Shown piece after piece: positions 49,883 through 56,631 of a stretch of 64,000 nucleotides of DNA. Origin of the DNA: a virus. A model generated the notes under the pieces. That model did no database searches. It saw nothing but the letters and a program-made list of their open reading frames with translations, and was not told where the DNA came from. Where the stretch lies: IMG/VR virus record IMGVR_UViG_3300006853_000555, positions 1 to 64,000 of that record, one strand, 5' to 3'. Position 1 is the stretch's first letter; each line of letters opens with the position of its first letter. The translations under genes and the position numbers were made by a program.

Positions 49883-50026
49883 TTAGTGGCGGCGGCTCTT
49901 GTCACGCGGGTCTTGCGTGGGCGGCGGAGGGTTCTTGGGGTCCGGCACGTAAAAGTCTGGATCCTTCCGGACGCTCTCACGAATTGTGTCGCGCTTCTGT
50001 TGGTCGTCCTTCTTCTTGTCATTCAT
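49883..50026 (-). CDS. Small charged protein, 47 residues
   Basis: ATG 50026 follows AAGGAG eight bases upstream and overlaps the previous stop (TAATG). Sequence is Lys/Asp/Pro-rich (NDKKKDDQQKRDTIRESV, then DPKNPPPPTQDPRDK), likely disordered. Translationally coupled to the ART-like gene before it. Confidence 0.55.
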   Translation of the reverse strand: MNDKKKDDQQKRDTIRESVRKDPDFYVPDPKNPPPPTQDPRDKSRRH

Positions 50027-50682
50027 TATGCGAACTCCTTCTGAAGTTTCACCACCCGAAAGTCGTTCCGTTCGAGTAGCGTCAAGTCGAGGTCGGACAT
50101 AATGTCCGTAGGCCCCGGTTCCGGCGGCTTGTCGCCGAACAGCCATGCCGTCTTGCGCCGATAAGCCGGGCCGAGCAGCGTATAATTCATCAAGGTAATT
50201 GTCGGATCGAAAATGAGGCGCAGCTGGGCGTTCTTCCATGTACCGAACGTCACGTAGCGCGTAATGGCGATTGTGGGGATCGTGCCCAGATAGGCGCAGG
50301 TGCCGAGGTGCTGCAACGAGAGCTTATAAGTGTCCGTGTAGCACCAATTCGGCAGTTGTTCCCGGAACGCCTCAGTGCGCTGGATGAGCGTCTGCCCGTC
50401 CGGGGTGCCTTGCAGCTGGCGCTGCTCAACCTGGCCGAGGAAGTCTTCGTCGGGAAGCATATCGCCTTCGGCGAGCAGGTCGGTGTCGATTTCGAATACC
50501 ACGCACCGGCCCTTCTTCGAAGCAGCGAGTGCGAAATAACCGGCATAGGCGTCGGTGAGGTAAACGCATTCCGGATGGGACCGGCACTCCGGCCAATTCC
50601 CTTTCCGGACGCCGCGCGGGGTAATGCCCTTCTTCAAGATGCGCGGCAGGTGAGACCCACAAGTTCCGTGGTAGAGTTTCAT
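50026..50682 (-). CDS. ADP-ribosyltransferase-fold-like protein
   Basis: 218 residues from ATG 50682 (GGGAGGA upstream). The opening MKLYHGTCGSHLPRILKKGI then VYLTDAYAGYFALAASKKG match the start of ART/PARP-like folds (the H and Y of an H-Y-E site in LYHGT and VYLTDAYAGYFA). A later acidic residue is less certain. RNA 2'-phosphotransferase (KptA) is a related alternative. It could modify a host protein or RNA early in infection. The phage also has an R-S-E ART at the end of its giant virion protein. Confidence 0.6.
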   Translation of the reverse strand: MKLYHGTCGSHLPRILKKGITPRGVRKGNWPECRSHPECVYLTDAYAGYFALAASKKGRCVVFEIDTDLLAEGDMLPDEDFLGQVEQRQLQGTPDGQTLIQRTEAFREQLPNWCYTDTYKLSLQHLGTCAYLGTIPTIAITRYVTFGTWKNAQLRLIFDPTITLMNYTLLGPAYRRKTAWLFGDKPPEPGPTDIMSDLDLTLLERNDFRVVKLQKEFA

Positions 50683-51044
50683 TTCGGTTCCTCCCGAGCG
50701 TTCATTAAGCGCTGCCACCGCGGAATATAGGGTCGGCCAGCGTGGTGCTCATAAAACTTGGCTGGGTGGGCGAAGCAATCTTCGCGCTTCCCCACCGCGT
50801 TTCTTGCTTCCCGTCCATCAGGTGTGTTGTGCGGTAAGATACAAGCATTTGCAGCAACTGCTAGTGCTCCGGCACACATAGCCTTTTTGCTACGCGGACC
50901 GCGGTCTGTGCGGTGGCAGGACGGAACTTCGTTATTGCAAACCACGTCCGCGTATGTTTCGGGCGTGTTACCGCCTAAATGGCCTGCAGGCGCCACAAGA
51001 CGCCAGGGGCACTCACGGCAAGGTGTTTTGTGGATAAGCCTCAT
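50679..51044 (-). CDS. DUF6283-like Cys-rich protein
   Basis: 121 residues from ATG 51044 (MRLIHKTPCRECPWRL). CRECPWR, then GNTPETYADVVCNNEVPSCH with KKAMCAGALAVAAN gives conserved Cys/His ligands, probably for an iron-sulfur cluster or zinc, as in the DUF6283 family of phage proteins. Function unknown. Overlaps the ART-like gene by four bases. Confidence 0.7.
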   Translation of the reverse strand: MRLIHKTPCRECPWRLVAPAGHLGGNTPETYADVVCNNEVPSCHRTDRGPRSKKAMCAGALAVAANACILPHNTPDGREARNAVGKREDCFAHPAKFYEHHAGRPYIPRWQRLMNAREEPK

Positions 51045-51054
51045 CGGAGCGCCC

Positions 51055-51243
51055 TTATTCCTCAATGATGATTGAGACCTTCTTGGCCTCCCAGCCACGA
51101 GCCCTCATGTCCTTCTTCGTCAAGCGGAAATCGGAACGTTCGGCTTCCTGCCAGGCGCCCTGCTTAGAAGTAGCGGGGGCCGTATAGAGGATGCCGCGTT
51201 CCGTGACGATCATCCACACCTTGTCCAATATTCTTACAGGCAT
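51055..51243 (-). CDS. Small hypothetical protein, 62 residues
   Basis: Beta-rich fold: PVRILDKVWMIVTERGILYT, ATSKQGAWQEAERSDFRL, ending KVSIIIEE. No family recognised. Overlaps the next gene by ten bases. Confidence 0.6.
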   Translation of the reverse strand: MPVRILDKVWMIVTERGILYTAPATSKQGAWQEAERSDFRLTKKDMRARGWEAKKVSIIIEE

Positions 51244-51431
51244 CGGAACACCTCCCTCAGCAAGGCGAAGCGCAGCACCCGGCGCGCGAAGCGGTGCTCG
51301 CGCTTAATATCCCGAGCACGCGCCCGGATGGAGCGGCGGTTACGGTAAACGTCGTTGGGCCAATCATCGTGCCCAGGGCAGCAAGCGTCCAGCTGCCGCG
51401 GGCTCTTGATGTTTTCAATCTCCCGGCGCAT
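51234..51431 (-). CDS. Small basic protein, 65 residues
   Basis: ATG 51431 follows AAAGGA. The sequence RQLDACCPGHDDWPNDVYRN and a run of Arg (RSIRARARDIKREHRFARR) suggest a nucleic-acid-binding peptide. CCPGHDDWP is a conserved-looking motif of small phage proteins. Function unknown. Confidence 0.6.
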   Translation of the reverse strand: MRREIENIKSPRQLDACCPGHDDWPNDVYRNRRSIRARARDIKREHRFARRVLRFALLREVFRCL

Positions 51432-51672
51432 TCCTTTTCTCCAAATGCCGCCGCAGCCCCTTATAGGCTTGCAGCGTAACCAGTAGCTCGGCGCTATCCC
51501 GGATAGCGGCCGTGAGTTTCGCTTCAAGGTGCTCAACGTCGCCGAGGCCTGCGGGGTCCAGGTAGGACTGCGAGATCCGCTGCGCTAAGCCCGGCAGCTC
51601 TCCCGACGCATTCACCAGCGCGGTCGTCGCGTCGTTGATCTCCTGGGCAGTTACGGCTTTTGGCTTAGGCAT
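51415..51672 (-). CDS. Small helical protein, 85 residues
   Basis: Helical: AQEINDATTALVNASGELPG, then DVEHLEAKLTAAIRDSAELL and VTLQAYKGLRRHLEKR. No family recognised. Start ATG 51672 overlaps the preceding gene's stop by one base. Confidence 0.6.
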   Translation of the reverse strand: MPKPKAVTAQEINDATTALVNASGELPGLAQRISQSYLDPAGLGDVEHLEAKLTAAIRDSAELLVTLQAYKGLRRHLEKRNAPGD

Positions 51673-51935
51673 CAGACTTCCTTCTTCTCTTCATCACGTG
51701 GCTGAAACTCGCCGCACCAATGATACTGGCCGACGAAGGGCTGGGCGGGTAGCCCGACCGAGCTAAAAAGCTGCGGTGGATAGCGGCGGCACTCAAGGCC
51801 GCCATTCGCCCTGTCGACGCCGAATAGGCACTCCCCACAAGCCCAACCTCGCGGCCCGGCTTGTGGGAGGGGCGCCACTGGTACGTCGCTCGGTTGCTGG
51901 AATGGCCAGCCCCGGAACCGATGAGTGTCACTCAT
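51672..51935 (-). CDS. Small four-Cys zinc protein, 87 residues
   Basis: ATG 51935 follows GGGGAGG; the longer frame is a shadow. ACGECLFG, then LECRRYPP and YHWCGEFQPRD supply four Cys for a metal site. Similar small proteins occur in many phages; function unknown. Confidence 0.65.
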   Translation of the reverse strand: MSDTHRFRGWPFQQPSDVPVAPLPQAGPRGWACGECLFGVDRANGGLECRRYPPQLFSSVGLPAQPFVGQYHWCGEFQPRDEEKKEV

Positions 51936-52014
51936 TGTACGACCTCCCCATAAAGGCGCCGGAGGGTCCGGCGGCCATAAAGGGAGGGCGGGCCGCCGGA
52001 GCGGCCGACCCGAT

Positions 52015-53178
52015 TTAGTCTTTCTTGGGATGCGTGCCGAAGATAACGACGTTCTCGGCGCCATTAAGCGGTAGGGCGGAAAGCTGCGGCTTGCGCTTGG
52101 GCTCGTCCGTTTTCGCTATCAGCTTGGCCTTTTTGGCATAGCGGCCATTCGCGTCCCGCCGACGATTCATAGCATCAGCCTTTGTGTTGCGCTGTGCCTT
52201 CTTCGCCTTCTTGGCCTGAGGTGCAACGATTTGCACCTCGGCTGCGACCACCGCCTCAACGGCGGGAGCGGGCTGGACGACGTAGCCCAGAATATCAGCC
52301 TCCGGCTCTACGAAGAGGTCAGCGGCCGTAGCCAGCAGCGCCTCATAGCGCAGGAAGGGCAGCATTTCCATCGCCCGGTCATATTCGGCGCGGGCCGCAT
52401 TAATCTCAGCCGTAGCGGCCGTGATCGCCTCGAAGATCGGCGAGAAGTCCGCCACCTTAGCGACGGGCGCCTTAACCGTAACAGCCTCCTTGCGAGCCGT
52501 AGAGGGCCGGAAAGCGCAGAGCAGGAACAAGCTCATTGCGATTTCCTGGATCAGCGCCTTCAGCACCGGGTCCAGCTTAGAGACCAGCGCCGGGTTGAGC
52601 TGCAGCAGCCACCCGATGCTTTCCGCCTGGGCGTCCGCCGCGCCGGGCCGACCTTTGGCCAGGGTGGTTTCCGCCGTAGAGATATTGGACTTAGTCACGG
52701 CAACCTGGCCGCAGAACTCGCGGGACTTGTCCACCGTGGCGTTGGAGCAGCCATTGGTGGCTTCCCAGCGCTTATTCTTCTTGTATTCATTCAGCTCAGC
52801 AGTCGCTTCGCTGAGGCGCGTCTCCGCCCGGTTATAGGCGTCGATGCTAACCTGCGAGGTAGAAACCTTCTCGGTGCGGTGGATCGCGGTAAACCCGGTG
52901 GCGTTCCACAGCACAAAGGCCGTGCAAAGCGCCCAACCGAACCGCAGCATCCAAGCCTCACCGCGCGCCCCTTCCGAAGAAACATGCGCCGCGAAGGGTA
53001 GGATAAACCAGCTGCCGAAAGCGACGGACAAGCCGGAGGTGGCCAAAGCATAACCCGCCCAGCCGGTGGCGCCTTCCAAGCCATTCAGAAACGCGGTGCT
53101 GCCGCAATAAGCGCCGCCCGCCAAGCCAGCGACGAGCAGGCATGCCCGCATCGCTGACACATTCGTCGGTGTCATCAT
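52015..53178 (-). CDS. Multi-span membrane protein with coiled coil and basic tail
   Basis: 387 residues. Hydrophobic segments at about 11-26, 40-64, 80-98 and 208-224; between the third and fourth a charged coiled coil (SIDAYNRAETRLSEATAELN) with two Cys. The C-terminus (KKAKKAQRNTKADAMNRRRD) is very basic and probably cytoplasmic. First gene of the minus operon behind the promoter at 53400. It could be a membrane tether for phage replication or an exclusion factor; I do not recognise a family. Confidence 0.65.
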   Translation of the reverse strand: MMTPTNVSAMRACLLVAGLAGGAYCGSTAFLNGLEGATGWAGYALATSGLSVAFGSWFILPFAAHVSSEGARGEAWMLRFGWALCTAFVLWNATGFTAIHRTEKVSTSQVSIDAYNRAETRLSEATAELNEYKKNKRWEATNGCSNATVDKSREFCGQVAVTKSNISTAETTLAKGRPGAADAQAESIGWLLQLNPALVSKLDPVLKALIQEIAMSLFLLCAFRPSTARKEAVTVKAPVAKVADFSPIFEAITAATAEINAARAEYDRAMEMLPFLRYEALLATAADLFVEPEADILGYVVQPAPAVEAVVAAEVQIVAPQAKKAKKAQRNTKADAMNRRRDANGRYAKKAKLIAKTDEPKRKPQLSALPLNGAENVVIFGTHPKKD

Positions 53179-53479
53179 TTCATGCTCCCCGTGGCACTAT
53201 TAGCCAAAAAGTTGTGGATAATCGGTCTGGTAAACTCCATTGCTGGAGGAGGCGGCCTCTTCGTCTAGGCCGCCCGCCCTAACAATGCTAGTCATTTACC
53301 GCTGAGACCGCCTTTTGTAGAGCCCCCGTAACCGGGGAGAGGCACTAGCCGGGCGCTTCAGTATGGTGGCGGAGGAAGCGCTTCTCCCCTCTGACAACGA
53401 CTATACTTCTGCGGGCCGCAGAAGTAAAGCCTGTTCTGCGCACAGATGCACAATTTCTTGAAAATAGTGGAGTAGAACG
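53179..53479 (-). promoter_or_regulatory. Divergent control region, no gene
   Basis: 300 bases between divergent operons. Contents: a perfect DnaA box TTATCCACA on the minus strand (53213-53221), the inverted repeat GGCGGCCT/AGGCCGCC (53251-53274), a CCCC/GGGG hairpin near 53325, and the palindromic promoter at 53400-53428. It could hold an origin as well as the early promoter; only one DnaA box is present, so the origin idea is weak. Confidence 0.5.
53400..53428 (-). promoter_or_regulatory. Minus-strand promoter with perfect 10-base palindromic operator
   Basis: Minus strand: TTTACT (53423-53428), 17 bases, TATAGT (53400-53405). The spacer is almost filled by a perfect inverted repeat, ACTTCTGCGG, one base, CCGCAGAAGT (53405-53425). 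This is the best copy of the motif shared with 3569, 47660 and 54375, and should start the long minus operon. A repressor or activator bound here would occupy the promoter. Confidence 0.75.
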
Positions 53480-53710
53480 ATGAAATTGAAAGTAATGCCC
53501 GGCCGCGAAGGTACAGAACCGGGCACCGGCGTCTATGTAAGAGCCCTCAATACATCGGGCGAGTGGATCAACGCTGACATTGCCCAACTGGATGCGGAAA
53601 GCTTGCTAACCTGGCTGCGTAGTCGCGGCGGCGACAACCCCTGGGCCGAGGACGTAGTAGGAATATTGCTCGGTCATGGGCATCTACACAAGAAAGGTAT
53701 CCCGGAATGA
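53480..53710 (+). CDS. Small hypothetical protein, 76 residues
   Basis: ATG 53480, ribosome site GTGGAG. KLKVMPGREGTEPGTGVYVR, then LLTWLRSRGGDNPWAEDVVG: small alpha/beta protein of a kind common in phage early regions. Overlaps the next start by ATGA. Function unknown. Confidence 0.65.
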   Translation: MKLKVMPGREGTEPGTGVYVRALNTSGEWINADIAQLDAESLLTWLRSRGGDNPWAEDVVGILLGHGHLHKKGIPE

Positions 53711-54348
53711 CACCGCGCCGCATTACAGTAGAAGCCGTGGTCTTTAATGGCCGCGGCGACCTATTACTGGTCCCGAACGTGGCGAAATTTGCCGGGTGGA
53801 ACCTGCCGGGCGGCACCCTAGAGGAAAACGAGACCGTTGAAGAAGCCTTGCTGCGTCACATGAGCGCACAAGCGAACGCAATTTGGCCACCAGACTTCGA
53901 GATGCGCCTGGCCCGCCTCTGGTCTGAACCGACCCGTAGCGCTCAGTTTAACGCCCAGCCCCTGCTCACTATTGTGTTCTGCGGCGTCGTTACCGACCGC
54001 GTGCAGCTGCGGCCGCAAGGTGGATACCGGCCGGAATGGGTACATGACTGGGAGCGCCAGCGGCTAGCCTGGGACTATAAGGAAATCGCCCAGGCCTGCT
54101 GGGCGGCCACCGGCTTGGAGCGCGGTCCGATCGCCTCGGAGCAGCCCCTGCCAGCAATCCTCCCCGATGTCACCTACAAACAACGCACCACGTTGCAAGA
54201 CCTCTATACTGGGCTGGGCGCCTATAAAGCCGAAACAAACCCCACAATGAAAGCACTAGAGAAGAAAGGCTTGGTCGCTCTACAGAAGAATGAAGGGACG
54301 CCCCACTGGACCATCACTCAGCTTGGCCGCGCCGTCATTAGTGGGTAG
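53707..54348 (+). CDS. NUDIX-like protein with degenerate box plus winged helix
   Basis: 213 residues. The N-terminal fold is NUDIX (VEAVVFNGRGDLLLVPNV, WNLPGGTLEENETVEEALL), but the box ends RHMSAQ where active enzymes have REUxEE, so the catalytic glutamates are largely lost. Residues 160-213 look like a winged-helix domain (TTLQDLYTGLGAYKAET, MKALEKKGLVALQKNEG). NUDIX-like plus winged helix is the layout of ligand-sensing regulators such as NrtR. It lies beside the palindromic operator and may bind it; that is inference. Confidence 0.75.
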   Translation: MTPRRITVEAVVFNGRGDLLLVPNVAKFAGWNLPGGTLEENETVEEALLRHMSAQANAIWPPDFEMRLARLWSEPTRSAQFNAQPLLTIVFCGVVTDRVQLRPQGGYRPEWVHDWERQRLAWDYKEIAQACWAATGLERGPIASEQPLPAILPDVTYKQRTTLQDLYTGLGAYKAETNPTMKALEKKGLVALQKNEGTPHWTITQLGRAVISG

Positions 54349-54374
54349 TAACTGGACGCGAATAAACAGGAAAT

Positions 54375-54402
54375 TTGACTTCTGCGCCGGAGAGGCTACA
54401 CT
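54375..54402 (+). promoter_or_regulatory. Plus-strand promoter with ACTTCTGCG half-site
   Basis: TTGACT (54375-54380), 16 bases, TACACT (54397-54402). ACTTCTGCG overlaps the -35 exactly as at 3572. The start site would be near 54409, which makes a TTG start at 54406 doubtful for the next gene. Confidence 0.55.
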
Positions 54403-54405
54403 GCA

Positions 54406-54765
54406 TTGCTGAGTATAGAATTGTTGGGCCTGGCAGTGGAATGTAACCTCTCTATTCATCTCGGCGCACCGTTCTTCTGGTGCTTAACCCTCCTCGTCGC
54501 CGGACTGGCTTCCGTACTTTCCTGGCAGGGCTCTCGAATTCTCCATGAGAGGCGCGCAGAGATTGCCTTTCAAAAAGGTCAACTTGCGCTAACTGGGAGA
54601 TATATTCCCATTGATCGGCGCACCCCCACCCAACGCATTACGATCCCCGAGGCCCGAGCCCTCGAAGTGATGCGGATTAAACCGGAAGCCCAGCGGCCGA
54701 AGAACGCTGCGCCCCGCGGATGGCGCAAGATGGACGACTACTATCATCTTGTGGCTGCGGAATAA
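54406..54765 (+). CDS. Membrane protein, 119 residues or slightly shorter
   Basis: Start is TTG 54406, TTG 54421 or GTG 54436; no ribosome site is visible, and the promoter at 54375 would place the RNA start at about 54409. A hydrophobic helix runs about 20-42 (PFFWCLTLLVAGLASVLSW), then a basic soluble tail. No family recognised. Confidence 0.55.
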   Translation: MLSIELLGLAVECNLSIHLGAPFFWCLTLLVAGLASVLSWQGSRILHERRAEIAFQKGQLALTGRYIPIDRRTPTQRITIPEARALEVMRIKPEAQRPKNAAPRGWRKMDDYYHLVAAE

Positions 54766-54829
54766 GGGAATTGCACAGCGCCCCGCCGCGTCCAGCGTAT
54801 AGTGGCAATGCGCGCTGCAACCTGGAGAG

Positions 54830-54967
54830 ATGGAAATGCAAGATGTTTGGCTGAACAAAAATTGTGGGCCCGGCATGAAGGGCGGCATGAAGGGCGGCGG
54901 TAAGGCCGGAGCGCCCGCGACGCCCAAACCGCCCAAGGTGCCCTCCGGCGGCAAGAAAGGCTACTAG
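54830..54967 (+). CDS. Very small Gly/Lys-rich protein, 45 residues
   Basis: ATG 54830 (or 54836) behind CTGGAGAG. NCGPGMKGGMKGGGKAG, then TPKPPKVPSGGKKG: basic and flexible. A GTATAGTGG element precedes it, as before the J-domain gene. Too short for most gene callers; possible basic virion or nucleic-acid-binding peptide. Confidence 0.5.
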   Translation: MEMQDVWLNKNCGPGMKGGMKGGGKAGAPATPKPPKVPSGGKKGY

Positions 54968-54970
54968 CCC

Positions 54971-55321
54971 ATGGCTTCTGTTCGGGTGTTCGCCTTCCCT
55001 GGGCTTAGCTCGCTGAAGATTTCCTCCGGGGGGACGAACCGCCCGAACAGCGATTCGCTCTATGTTCTCAACCACCCGCCCCGCGGCCGAGCCAAGCTCA
55101 CCATCGACCTCGTCACCCCCGTCCACACTGACGCTTCCCTGGCACCCGCCAAAACAGAGATGGTGCTCATCCAGGTCGATGCAGGCTACCGCGTGCATAT
55201 GGAATATACGGCCGCAGGTCAAACGCTTGTAGAAGCCACGGACACTTCGGTTATTATCGCCGGAGAAACGATGCTGCGCTTCGCGGAAGGAGATCGGATA
55301 AGCTTTTTACAAGCGTCCTGA
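54971..55321 (+). CDS. Hypothetical protein, 116 residues
   Basis: Beta-rich: SVRVFAFPGLSSLKISSGG, then RAKLTIDLVTPVHTDASL and TEMVLIQVDAGYRVHMEY. The pattern is that of a small structural or head-decoration protein. Position just before the terminase genes. No family recognised. Confidence 0.6.
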   Translation: MASVRVFAFPGLSSLKISSGGTNRPNSDSLYVLNHPPRGRAKLTIDLVTPVHTDASLAPAKTEMVLIQVDAGYRVHMEYTAAGQTLVEATDTSVIIAGETMLRFAEGDRISFLQAS

Positions 55322-55394
55322 TAGTATCTAGTACGTTTTATCTTGTCGGGTTCTAAGCACTCAGACATACTGGCCATGATAACTTCCCGTTTTC

Positions 55395-56165
55395 ATGCCA
55401 TTTTCCATGTCCGACGAAGAAAAATCCAAATCTGCTTGGACCTCGCCTCCGAAAGGTAAGGCGAAGAAGCCCAAGGGCAATAAGGCGAATGCACAGAAGC
55501 GCGGCCGGAGGCATACCGCTCAGCGGCACCTTACGGCCGAGCGCGCGTTCCAGGAGTTGCGCGACGGGAAGCATCCTCACGAGCCTCAGCCCGGCCCGCC
55601 CCTTATTGAGCCTGGCGATTACCTGCCCCGCGGTGAGCCTATTCCCGAAGCCAGCGCCTTGCAAAAGCAAGCTTGCATGAGCGGCGAAGCGGGCACCACC
55701 TACCGTTCCGAATACGCCCGCATTGCTAAGACGATCTGTGAGCTGGGCGGCACCGACGTTGAGGTGGCGCGCGCCCTGGGCGTCTCGATGAGCACCATGT
55801 GGGGCTGGCAGTCGCGCCATGAAGAGTTCTTCCGCGCGATGATTATCGGGAAAGACCTACCCGACGAGCGGGTAATCCGCTCGCTCTACCAGCGGGCCGT
55901 CGGCTATAGTTATCCGGACGTAGAGTTTAAGACCCATCAGGGCTCGGTGCACGTCATTCCAGTGATGAAGCATCTTCCGCCCGACGTTGGTGCGTGCCAA
56001 GCCTGGTTGCGCTCGCGCCGGAAGCAGGATTGGAACCCCGCTAGCAACCTCAACCTCAGCGCCGACGAGACCTTCCGCAACCTTTGGGTGATGGTGGCCC
56101 AGGGGCAGGTCGCGCCAATGCTGACCCAGGACATTATCGATGTCACGCCGGAAGAAGCGGCCTGA
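55395..56165 (+). CDS. Terminase small subunit
   Basis: 256 residues from ATG 55395 (ATG 55407 is an alternative). A Lys-rich N-terminus is followed at about 112-145 by an HTH-type DNA-binding core: KTICELGGTDVEVARALGVS with TMWGWQSRHEEF. Then VIRSLYQRAVGYSYPDVEFK and LPPDVGACQAWLRSRRKQDW are the conserved oligomerisation region of phage small terminases. It recognises the packaging site and hands DNA to the large subunit. Ends overlapping the next gene. Confidence 0.9.
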   Translation: MPFSMSDEEKSKSAWTSPPKGKAKKPKGNKANAQKRGRRHTAQRHLTAERAFQELRDGKHPHEPQPGPPLIEPGDYLPRGEPIPEASALQKQACMSGEAGTTYRSEYARIAKTICELGGTDVEVARALGVSMSTMWGWQSRHEEFFRAMIIGKDLPDERVIRSLYQRAVGYSYPDVEFKTHQGSVHVIPVMKHLPPDVGACQAWLRSRRKQDWNPASNLNLSADETFRNLWVMVAQGQVAPMLTQDIIDVTPEEAA

Positions 56166-56631
56166 ATCTATCGCGCTGAACTATTCCACGCCCGTTAGTG
56201 CGCGTTACGAGCAACGCACCCGCTATTGGATGGAGTGCTTCGATAAGCTACCGCCAATCCTGCGGAAAGCGGTGCGTGAGGCGATGTTCGATACCGCTCA
56301 TGACCCCACGGAGCTCTGGGCCTTCGCCCGCATGAAGCATAACCGACCGGAATCGCTCGTCGCCCAGGTGGAGCTCCAGGACAAAAATCGCCTAGAACAG
56401 TTCCGCATCGTACCGCCTACCTTTACCGCGGCGCGCTCGCCGCAGCGCGCGCTGAGCCGAAGGCACCTTAAACCTGACACTTGGGCGGTGCGTGCCTCCG
56501 CTGACCGGGCGATGGCTCCCGAACAGGAGCAGGAAACCCCCAAAAACCCCCAAAAACCCCTAGCCGATCCCGTTCGGGAGCAGGCTGCGCTGCCCGCGCT
56601 CGTCCGTATCCGGAGGGCGTTGTTTGGTTGA
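56140..56631 (+). CDS. Hypothetical protein between the terminase genes
   Basis: 163 residues, ATG 56140 overlapping the small-subunit end by 26 bases and ending 8 bases into the large subunit. RYWMECFDKLPPILRKAVRE, then HDPTELWAFARMKHNRPESL is a helical domain; the rest is Pro/Arg/Gln-rich. It covers a (CCCCCAAAAA) repeat at 56534-56560. Position suggests a packaging accessory protein. Confidence 0.6.
   Translation: MSRRKKRPESIALNYSTPVSARYEQRTRYWMECFDKLPPILRKAVREAMFDTAHDPTELWAFARMKHNRPESLVAQVELQDKNRLEQFRIVPPTFTAARSPQRALSRRHLKPDTWAVRASADRAMAPEQEQETPKNPQKPLADPVREQAALPALVRIRRALFG
56534..56560 (+). repeat. Tandem CCCCCAAAAA repeat
   Basis: Two and a half copies of CCCCCAAAAA in a row inside the gene between the terminase subunits. 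The minus strand has three G runs, one short of a standard G-quadruplex. The coded peptide is PKNPQKP. Possible packaging-site or structural feature; chance is not excluded. Confidence 0.6.
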
